Positions 1 through 4,060 of a stretch of 6,783 bases of DNA are shown piece by piece (positions within the stretch are counted from its first letter, which is position 1; each line of letters opens with the position of its first letter). The notes beneath the pieces were generated by a model. The model did no database searches and had not been told where the DNA came from. It saw nothing but the letters and a program-made list of their open reading frames with translations. This stretch comes from a bacterium (GTDB taxonomy: Bacteria; Patescibacteriota; Patescibacteriia; Patescibacteriales; JALTFF01). The stretch covers positions 1 through 6,783 of the forward strand of contig JALTFF010000097.1 in assembly GCA_027007465.1 (NCBI GenBank). The letters are read 5' to 3'. Made by a program: the position numbers and the translations under genes.

Positions 1-148
1 TTCAGATGATTGGTATTATGGCAAAGATAATAAGGCAATGGAAAATATTTTTGCTAATATGATTGATTCTGTTAATCAAGGCAAGGAAGAGCCATTAACC
101 CAGATTGTTTCATTAGCTGCTAAAAAGATTCAACAAACAGTTCATTAA
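1..148 (+). CDS. C-terminal fragment of an upstream protein, possibly an extracellular solute-binding protein
   Basis: The frame starting at base 2 is open from the window edge to a TAA at 146-148 and encodes the last 48 residues of a protein. It begins SDDWYYGKDNKAMENIF and ends in an amphipathic helix, AAKKIQQTVH. The arrangement W-Y-x-G-K-D, then IFxxMIxSVxxG, then a closing AAxxI helix resembles the C-terminus of family 1 extracellular sugar/solute-binding proteins of ABC transporters, which occur as surface lipoproteins in Patescibacteria. That assignment is a recalled pattern on a short fragment, so it is tentative; that the fragment is coding is better supported by its composition and lack of stops. 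The next gene starts 14 nt after its stop with no visible terminator between them, which suggests co-transcription with P1. Confidence 0.6.
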   Translation, partial: SDDWYYGKDNKAMENIFANMIDSVNQGKEEPLTQIVSLAAKKIQQTVH

Positions 149-162
149 ATAAAGCTATTATA

Positions 163-564
163 ATGTTAAAAAAATTATTAAAAATGAAGTATTTTTTTAT
201 TAGTATTTTTTTATTTGTTCCATTAAATGTTTTTGCTTGGGGCCCCTTAGTAACAACAAAGGATGGCAGTCTGTCTGATCTAATAAAAATAATATTTAAA
301 ATAGCCAGAATGATTTTAGGCATTACTGGCAGTTTAGCTTTGTTAATGTTTGTTGTCGGAGGTATAATGTTAATGATTTCTGGTGGAAACTCTGAAAATG
401 TTGACAAAGGAAAAAAAATTATTACAGGAGCAGTTTGGGGAATTGTTATTGTTTTTACTTCTTGGTTAATTGTTAATTTTATAATTATAGCTTTAACTAA
501 TGGAAATTTGAGTGATATAGGCAAATTATTTGGCAAGCCATGGAATGAATTACCAGGTAAATAA
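163..564 (+). CDS. P1: divergent T4SS pilin-like protein (TrbC/VirB2-type), 133 aa
   Basis: This is a small exported membrane protein. A signal peptide spans about residues 1-25 (Lys-rich start, hydrophobic FFISIFLFVP core, likely cut after NVFA). The first membrane helix lies near 50-73, followed by a short polar loop (SGGNSENVDKGKK, 73-85), a second helix near 87-110, and a tail of about 23 residues ending in NELPGK. The order signal peptide, helix, charged loop, helix matches VirB2/TrbC-like pilins. P1 is the most divergent of the seven: the usual W-M before the loop is replaced by L-M (GGIMLMISGGN) and the second helix reads VWGIVIVFTSW. No Shine-Dalgarno precedes ATG 163; an in-frame ATG at 184 would leave only MKYFF before the hydrophobic stretch, so 163 is preferred for its Lys-rich n-region. 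It follows the upstream gene closely and precedes a terminator-like hairpin. It could be a minor pilin or adaptor subunit. Confidence 0.75.
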   Translation: MLKKLLKMKYFFISIFLFVPLNVFAWGPLVTTKDGSLSDLIKIIFKIARMILGITGSLALLMFVVGGIMLMISGGNSENVDKGKKIITGAVWGIVIVFTSWLIVNFIIIALTNGNLSDIGKLFGKPWNELPGK

Positions 565-620
565 ATTATTTTTAAAATAGCAATTTAGTTCTTTGTATAG
601 TATTATTAAACGTAGAAAAG

Positions 621-660
621 AGCTAATCTTCTTGTAATTTGGGAGATTAGCTTATTTTCC
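621..660 (+). terminator. Rho-independent-like terminator after P1
   Basis: The arms 621-632 and 641-652 form a 12-bp stem: nine perfect outer pairs (agctaatct with agattagct), then three inner pairs of which two are G-U. The loop is the 8 nt at 633-640. The stem is followed by a T-rich stretch (tattttcc), which is not a clean U-run, so termination may be partial. It lies 56 nt after the P1 stop and before the P2 promoter, as expected for a boundary between two transcription units. Confidence 0.55.
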
Positions 661-707
661 AAAAAATAATTTGGTTTTTCGTGTGAAATTTATTTGTTAG
701 ATGAGCG

Positions 708-725
708 TACTTTTCGTAAAAAGTA
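708..725. repeat. Short inverted repeat upstream of the P2 promoter
   Basis: Bases 708-714 (tactttt) and 719-725 (aaaagta) form a perfect 7-bp inverted repeat around the tetranucleotide cgta. It ends about 5 nt before the weak -35 region of the P2 promoter. It could be an operator for a dimeric regulator or a small hairpin. AT-rich DNA yields such repeats by chance, so the functional reading is weak. Confidence 0.3.
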
Positions 726-729
726 TTTA

Positions 730-758
730 TAGTAAAATAATTATAATTATGATATAAT
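730..758 (+). promoter_or_regulatory. Extended -10 promoter for P2
   Basis: The -10 box TATAAT at 753-758 matches the sigma-70 consensus and is preceded by TGA (750-752), giving an extended -10 of the TGnTATAAT type. The -35 position at a 17-nt spacing (730-735, tagtaa) is poor, as is common when an extended -10 is present. The predicted start near 765 leaves a leader of about 45 nt that carries the strong ribosome binding site of P2. This is the clearest promoter in the window. Confidence 0.65.
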
Positions 759-794
759 TATTTTAATAAAAATTTTTGATTTAACATTTTAGAG

Positions 795-804
795 AAAGGA
801 GGTG
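795..804 (+). promoter_or_regulatory. Consensus Shine-Dalgarno of P2
   Basis: The sequence aaaggaggtg at 795-804 is a near-perfect complement of the 16S rRNA 3' end and lies 5 nt before ATG 810. It fixes the P2 start. No other gene in the window has a comparable site, which points to unusually high translation of P2. Confidence 0.85.
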
Positions 805-809
805 AAAAG

Positions 810-1187
810 ATGAAAAAATATAAGAATTACTTAGCTTCATTAGCTATTCTAAGCTTAGTTTTAATGCCTGTTTTTGTATTTGCCGCGGACTTAGATGTTG
901 GTGCAAATTATGCTAGCAATATTGGCTTGGGAGACAAAGATCCAAGAGAGATTGCCGCATCTGTTGTTAATATTTCATTGGGATTTTTATCAATTGTCGC
1001 AGTGATAATTATCTTACTTGGTGGTTTTAAATGGATGACAGCAGCTGGGAATGATGATAAAGTAGATGAAGCAAAAAAATTAATTACAGCTGGAATTATT
1101 GGTTTAATAATTATATTAGCTGCATGGGGCATTGCCAAGTTTGTTATAGATAAATTATTAACAGCTACAAATGCTAATGTTGGTTAA
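810..1187 (+). CDS. P2: T4SS pilin-like protein, likely the major subunit, 125 aa
   Basis: This is the shortest and most canonical member of the array. A signal peptide covers about residues 1-25 (MKKYKNY start, cut near VFVFA|AD). A short 25-residue exported segment follows, then membrane helix 1 (about 51-77), the core GGFKWMTAAGND (71-82), a charged loop DDKVDEAKK (82-90), and helix 2 (about 92-114), with a tail of about 11 residues. The layout and the W-M-x-A-x-G-N core fit TrbC/VirB2-type pilins, in which the two helices pack into the pilus and the short loop faces the cytoplasm before assembly. It has its own extended -10 promoter and a consensus ribosome binding site, unlike all its neighbours, so I infer it is the most strongly made subunit. 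The gene ends in tandem stops TAA TAA. A role in a pilus is inferred from family; a purely membrane-bound role cannot be excluded. Confidence 0.82.
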   Translation: MKKYKNYLASLAILSLVLMPVFVFAADLDVGANYASNIGLGDKDPREIAASVVNISLGFLSIVAVIIILLGGFKWMTAAGNDDKVDEAKKLITAGIIGLIIILAAWGIAKFVIDKLLTATNANVG

Positions 1188-1261
1188 TAAAATATTTAGT
1201 ATTTTAGAAAATTAGTTTTAGAAATAGAAAAGCGCCATTAAATGCGTATTAAATTTATTTT

Positions 1262-1687
1262 ATGCTAAAAATAATTAAAACAAAAAATTTTAGCAAAGTA
1301 TTTTGCGTTATTTTATTATTTTTATTTTTTTTAATTCATCCAGTTTTGGCTATTGATTCTCCTGACAAAGGAAGTGGATTTAACCCTGAAAAATATGGGT
1401 TGGAAAAGACTTCTGATATGGCTGAAATACCTAAAAATCAAGATCCAGCAGTAATTATTGGGAAAATAATTGGTGCTTTGCTTTCTTTTTTAGGAATAGT
1501 ATTTTTTGTTTTAATAATTTATGGCGGTTTTCAATGGATGACAGCTGGAGGTAATGAGGAGCAAGTGAACAAGGCAATTGATATGATAAAGAGTGCGATT
1601 ATAGGTCTTATAATTATAATGGCAGCTTATTTAATTACAAGGTATATTGGAGAGCAAATATTTAATGCAGCTGGAGGACAAGGTTAA
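1262..1687 (+). CDS. P3: T4SS pilin-like protein, 141 aa
   Basis: A signal peptide spans about residues 1-30 (Lys-rich start, then VILLFLFFLI, likely cut after PVLA). An exported segment of about 35 residues follows, including YGLEKTSDMAEI, which aligns loosely with a motif shared by P4-P7. Helix 1 is about 66-93, the core YGGFQWMTAGGNEEQV lies at 87-102, helix 2 is about 108-130, and the tail ends in NAAGGQG. It is a full canonical member with both glycine pairs and the Trp-Met. It starts 74 nt after P2; that gap shows no clear terminator, so read-through from the P2 promoter is the simplest expression model, although a separate promoter cannot be excluded. No Shine-Dalgarno precedes ATG 1262. 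Like P2 it ends in TAA TAA. Its DNA around helix 1 (gctttcttttttagga) is shared exactly with P4, a trace of duplication. Confidence 0.8.
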   Translation: MLKIIKTKNFSKVFCVILLFLFFLIHPVLAIDSPDKGSGFNPEKYGLEKTSDMAEIPKNQDPAVIIGKIIGALLSFLGIVFFVLIIYGGFQWMTAGGNEEQVNKAIDMIKSAIIGLIIIMAAYLITRYIGEQIFNAAGGQG

Positions 1688-1778
1688 TAAAAAAAGATAA
1701 ATCTAAATGCGCTTAATATACTTTATTATTCTTTAAAATTTTTTAATATTTCTAGTCCCTTTTTAATGCTTTTTAATA

Positions 1779-1808
1779 AAGTCCGCCCGGAATTCACCGG
1801 GCGGACTT
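1779..1808. repeat. GC-rich perfect 12-bp hairpin after P3
   Basis: Bases 1779-1790 (aagtccgcccgg) and 1797-1808 (ccgggcggactt) are perfect inverse complements around the 6-nt loop aattca. The stem is about 75 percent G+C inside very AT-rich DNA. It lies 91 nt after the P3 stop. No U-run follows on the + strand and only a short tttatt on the - strand, so it is not a textbook intrinsic terminator. It could protect a transcript 3' end, terminate without a U-tract, or be part of a structured RNA. Confidence 0.7.
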
Positions 1809-1984
1809 CAGAGAGTTTAGCATTTTTCTTGTTAAAATTATTATCCCTGCTTATTGAATTACGACACAGACTGAGCAGAGCTAGGAATTTTTTAAATCCA
1901 AAGCTGAGCTTTTCTTTGCGCAATGTTCAATACTATGTGTTTTATTAAGCAAATCCTTTGTTATTAATTACTCTGCTCATTTTG

Positions 1985-2024
1985 ATCTGTATGTCCTATC
2001 TGGACATAGACAGGATATACAGAT
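1985..2024. repeat. Long hairpin (about 18 bp) in the P3-P4 gap
   Basis: Arms 1985-1997 and 2012-2024 pair over 13 bp with a single G-U (atctgtatgtcct with aggatatacagat). After one mismatch (1998 with 2011), four more pairs (1999-2002 with 2007-2010, one G-U) close a gaca tetraloop at 2003-2006. There is no T-run after it on either strand, so a terminator is unlikely. A second small stem, tgtgc (2029-2033) with gcaca (2038-2042), follows directly. Confidence 0.65.
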
Positions 2025-2107
2025 AGGTTGTGCACAAGCACACAGGCAGAAACGACAGAAAAACGCAATTTGTTTTCCAATAATCACATTCATTGCAATT
2101 GTACATT

Positions 2108-2225
2108 TGTCTATTCTACTAAACAGGCTCGTAAAGGAGTTTAGCTTCTTTTCTTTGTTAATCTTGTTTTTTAAAATAAAATAAAACAGAAAGATTTCTC
2201 CTTTACATTATTTAGTCAATAGACA
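2108..2225. repeat. Nested inverted repeat, about 118 nt, upstream of P4
   Basis: Several stems nest in order. The outer stem pairs 2108-2115 with 2218-2225 (tgtctatt with aatagaca) and continues, after a small internal loop, 2118-2123 with 2211-2216 (actaaa with tttagt). The middle stem pairs 2131-2139 (gtaaaggag) with 2198-2206 (ctcctttac), perfect over 9 bp. The inner stem pairs 2160-2165 with 2191-2196 (aatctt with aagatt) and 2166-2170 with 2183-2187 (gtttt with aaaac). A competing local hairpin joins 2119-2124 (ctaaac) to 2139-2144 (gtttag). The middle arm contains an SD-like aaaggag and its partner an anti-SD-like ctccttt, but no start codon follows at a usable distance. It could be a cis-regulatory leader, a non-coding RNA or a degenerate MITE-like element; no clear target-site duplication flanks it. 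Confidence 0.6.
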
Positions 2226-2241
2226 CTTTTCAGACAAGATG

Positions 2242-2269
2242 TTAGAAAAATTTGCGGAAAATATATAAT
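2242..2269 (+). promoter_or_regulatory. Possible promoter for P4-P7 giving a nearly leaderless mRNA
   Basis: TATAAT at 2264-2269 matches the -10 consensus. The best -35 candidates (ttagaa at 2242-2247 or gttaga at 2241-2246) match at only three of six positions. The -10 ends just 4 nt before ATG 2274, so transcription would start at or next to the start codon, and no Shine-Dalgarno is present. This fits leaderless initiation. In such AT-rich DNA a TATAAT can also occur by chance, and a promoter farther upstream would make the nested inverted repeat part of the leader. Confidence 0.4.
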
Positions 2270-2273
2270 TAGA

Positions 2274-2696
2274 ATGCAAAATAATAATATACAAAAAGTA
2301 AAAAAGCTCGGTATAAATTTGATAGTTATATTTTTATGGCTGTTTTTAATATTTGATAATTATGTTCTTGCAAGTGATTGGGGTGAGAAAAGCGGATTAG
2401 ATAAGACAGCTAATAAAATGGGATATATTAAAGAAAAAGGAAGTGCTTCTGGTCAGGTAATTACTAAATCCCCTGAAATATTTTTTGGTTTAATAATTAA
2501 ATCTGCGCTTTCTTTTTTAGGAGTTGTCTTTTTAGTTTTAATGATTTATGCTGGTATACAATGGATGCAGGCTGGCGGTAATCAAGAAAAGATAGATAAA
2601 GCTAAAAATATAATTGTTAATTCAATTATTGGTTTGGCTATTATTATAAGCGCTTATGCGATTACTTATTTTATTATGCGCCATTTTATTATTTAA
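2274..2696 (+). CDS. P4: T4SS pilin-like protein, 140 aa
   Basis: A signal peptide covers about residues 1-33 (QKVKK, then INLIVIFLWLFLIF, likely cut after YVLA). The exported segment of about 40 residues carries GLDKTANKMGYI (41-52), the clearest copy of a small motif shared with P3 and P5-P7. Helix 1 is about 73-97, the core YAGIQWMQAGGNQEKIDKAK lies at 92-111, and helix 2 is about 113-136. The protein stops almost directly after helix 2 (MRHFII), so it lacks the tail seen in P1, P3 and P7. It is the first gene of the tightly packed P4-P7 group. No Shine-Dalgarno precedes ATG 2274, and no later in-frame Met would preserve the signal peptide. Its helix 1 region shares near-identical DNA with P5 (atttatgctggtatac), so P4 and P5 look like a relatively recent duplication. 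Confidence 0.8.
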   Translation: MQNNNIQKVKKLGINLIVIFLWLFLIFDNYVLASDWGEKSGLDKTANKMGYIKEKGSASGQVITKSPEIFFGLIIKSALSFLGVVFLVLMIYAGIQWMQAGGNQEKIDKAKNIIVNSIIGLAIIISAYAITYFIMRHFII

Positions 2697-2709
2697 CTTT
2701 TCAATCAAA

Positions 2710-3132
2710 ATGAATAAAAATAGTTTTAAAAATTTTTTATTATTAATGTTGGTTATAACCTTAGGATTTTTTATTCAAGCTAATTTTACTCATATAGCTA
2801 ATGCAGGTATTGATAACTGGAGTGATAAGCTTGACAACGCAGCTGGTCAAAATGGCGCTGGATATATGACAGGCGTTGGTAGAGATGATCCATTTAAAAT
2901 AATTAGCATAGGTATTCAAATAGTTCTTTCTCTATTAGGTATTATTTTCTTAGGTTTAATAATTTATGCTGGTATACGATGGATGAAGGCTGGTGGCAAT
3001 GAAGAAGAAGTTAACAAAGCAAAAGATATAATTACTAGCTCAATTATTGGTTTATTAATTGTTTTAGGAGCTTATGCAATAAGTTTTTTTGTGGTAAAAT
3101 ATTTAGGAAGCGCAGGCTTAGTAAAAAAATAA
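2710..3132 (+). CDS. P5: T4SS pilin-like protein, 140 aa
   Basis: I place the start at ATG 2710, not at the in-frame ATG 2656. The later start removes a 40-nt overlap with P4, puts a normal signal peptide at the N-terminus (MNKNSFKNF, hydrophobic core, likely cut after IANA at 32), and gives 140 residues like P4. The exported segment holds KLDNAAGQNGAGYM (40-53), a longer form of the shared pre-helix motif. Helix 1 is about 66-89, the core YAGIRWMKAGGNEEEVNKAK lies at 86-105, helix 2 is about 107-130, and the tail is SAGLVKK. All canonical core residues are present. It follows P4 after 13 nt without a Shine-Dalgarno, so translation may depend on coupling or SD-independent initiation. The family role is as for a pilin subunit; its specific part is unknown. 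Confidence 0.8.
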   Translation: MNKNSFKNFLLLMLVITLGFFIQANFTHIANAGIDNWSDKLDNAAGQNGAGYMTGVGRDDPFKIISIGIQIVLSLLGIIFLGLIIYAGIRWMKAGGNEEEVNKAKDIITSSIIGLLIVLGAYAISFFVVKYLGSAGLVKK

Positions 3133-3135
3133 ATT

Positions 3136-3567
3136 ATGTTAAAGTTTAATAAAAATTTATTATTTTTAGATTTTATAGTAATATTAGCTTTATTTTTAAT
3201 ATTTAATATTAACTCTATTTCAGCTATTACATCAAAAATAGAAAAAAAATCTCAAAATAATCAGCCTATTATAGGTCAAATGGAAAATGTAGCTGAAAAA
3301 GGTGGATATGATGTGTCAATTAAAGATGAGAAAAAAATTATACCTCATTATGTAGCTCCTATCATTAATGCTTTTCTTTCTCTTTTAGGCATTGTTTTTT
3401 TAGCTTATATTATTCATGGAGGATATGTTTGGATGATTGCGCGAGGTGAAGAAGAATTAGTTACAAGAGCTAAGAATATAATTAAAAGAGCTATTATTGG
3501 ACTTTTAATTGTTATTAGCGCTTGGGCTATTACAGAATTTGTTCTAAAAAGAGCACTAGGAATTTAA
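3136..3567 (+). CDS. P6: T4SS pilin-like protein with altered loop, 143 aa
   Basis: A signal peptide spans about residues 1-30 (MLKFNKN start, likely cut after SISA). The exported segment is about 45 residues, strongly charged (SKIEKKSQNNQ), and contains QMENVAEKGGYD (48-59), the shared pre-helix motif. Helix 1 is about 73-97, the core HGGYVWMIARGEEELVTRAK lies at 94-113, helix 2 is about 117-138, and the end is KRALGI. Two features set it apart. The G-N of the loop is replaced by G-E (RGEEEL), and the loop is richer in Arg (RG, TRAK, KRA), giving a more charged connection between the helices. It starts 3 nt after the P5 stop with no Shine-Dalgarno, consistent with one P4-P7 operon and coupled translation. 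Confidence 0.8.
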   Translation: MLKFNKNLLFLDFIVILALFLIFNINSISAITSKIEKKSQNNQPIIGQMENVAEKGGYDVSIKDEKKIIPHYVAPIINAFLSLLGIVFLAYIIHGGYVWMIARGEEELVTRAKNIIKRAIIGLLIVISAWAITEFVLKRALGI

Positions 3568-3569
3568 TT

Positions 3570-4025
3570 ATGAATAAAAATTTATTGGTTAAAAAATTTA
3601 TAAATTATTATAAAAAATTGCAATTTTTTTATATTTTAGTCGCAATTTTAATTGTGTTTGTTAATAGTGCCATTGCAGGACCTATTAGCAATCCAAACAT
3701 AATAGTTAATCCAGCAAAAGAAGCTGCTCAACAAGCTAAATATGAAGTAGGAAAAAAAGGAAGCTTAGGATTTACAGCTTCTATAATTGTTAGAGGATTT
3801 CTTATAATTCTCGGAACTATTTTTATTGGATATTTAATTTATGGAGGTTATGTTTTAATGATGGCAAAAGGAAATCAAGAAGAAGTGACTAAAGCAAAAG
3901 ATACAATAACCCATGCCTTAATTGGGCTTATTATTGTTTTATCAGCTTATGCCATTACTTATTTTATTTTTGAGATTTTAGTTGGAGACTGGAGAGGCGC
4001 TTGGTCTAATGATTTTGGTGGTTAG
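3570..4025 (+). CDS. P7: T4SS pilin-like protein lacking the core Trp, 151 aa
   Basis: The start is placed at ATG 3570, 2 nt after the P6 stop, instead of the in-frame ATG 3522 that lies inside P6 and would add a polar extension before the signal peptide. A partial ribosome site (agga, 3558-3561) sits 8 nt upstream. The signal peptide is long, about residues 1-36, with a basic n-region (NYYKK) and a likely cut after SAIA. The exported segment includes AKEAAQQAKYEVGKKG (49-64), a diverged version of the shared motif. Helix 1 is about 70-96, the core YGGYVLMMAKGNQEEVTKAK lies at 91-110 with Leu where other members have Trp, and helix 2 is about 113-137. A distinctive tail, GDWRGAWSNDFGG, ends the protein. 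It is the last gene of the cluster and ends 35 nt from the convergent aspS. The Trp loss and aromatic tail suggest a specialised subunit. Confidence 0.78.
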   Translation: MNKNLLVKKFINYYKKLQFFYILVAILIVFVNSAIAGPISNPNIIVNPAKEAAQQAKYEVGKKGSLGFTASIIVRGFLIILGTIFIGYLIYGGYVLMMAKGNQEEVTKAKDTITHALIGLIIVLSAYAITYFIFEILVGDWRGAWSNDFGG

Positions 4026-4060
4026 TTTTTAGTATTTTAATATTGTTTAAGACTTAAATT

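Larger units (their letters stand above)
1688..2273. other. 586-nt gap without a credible gene, rich in inverted repeats
   Basis: No reading frame here has a ribosome binding site, family resemblance or pilin-like composition. The two longest frames (about 60-65 codons, one per strand, around 1726-1948) read through the same GC-rich palindrome and look like chance. Instead the stretch contains several inverted repeats (1779-1808, 1985-2024, 2029-2042, 2108-2225), an imperfect direct repeat (1813-1840 with 2137-2165), and parts that look more GC-rich than the flanks. This combination is more like a structured RNA, a leader of the P4-P7 unit, or a decayed palindromic element than spacer DNA. 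No tRNA fold was found: the one T-loop-like string (gttcaatac at 1925) has no paired stem. Confidence 0.6.

Noticed and set aside
239..246. Perfect 8-bp palindrome ggggcccc in P1
   Set aside because: It encodes Trp-Gly-Pro just after the signal peptide cleavage site. A single 8-bp palindrome in coding DNA has no further support as a site.
120..536. A 138-codon open frame on the minus strand opposite P1
   Set aside because: It mirrors P1 exactly, has no ribosome site and encodes an Ile/Pro-rich protein typical of the antisense of a membrane protein. P1 has a signal peptide and family core.
908..1138. A 76-codon minus-strand frame opposite P2
   Set aside because: Antisense shadow of the P2 membrane helices with no initiation signal or recognisable domain.
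1918..1940. A tRNA T-loop-like string (gttcaatac) in the gap
   Set aside because: The flanking bases do not pair into a T-stem, and no acceptor or anticodon stem can be laid out around it.
1726..1948. Overlapping open frames on both strands (65 codons minus, 60 codons plus) in the P3-P4 gap
   Set aside because: Both run through the GC-rich palindrome, the minus one uses a TTG start, neither has a ribosome site, and neither product resembles a known family. Structure in the DNA explains the region better than coding.
2656..2709. An upstream ATG extending P5 by 18 residues
   Set aside because: It would overlap P4 by 41 nt and put a second hydrophobic stretch before the signal peptide. ATG 2710 gives the same size and layout as the paralogs.
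3522..3569. An upstream ATG extending P7 by 16 residues
   Set aside because: It lies inside P6 and adds a polar extension before an otherwise normal signal peptide.
4026..4060. A bidirectional terminator in the convergent P7-aspS gap
   Set aside because: Only AT palindromes are present (tttaag and cttaaa around one base at 4046-4058, with no room for a loop). This is not enough to call a terminator.
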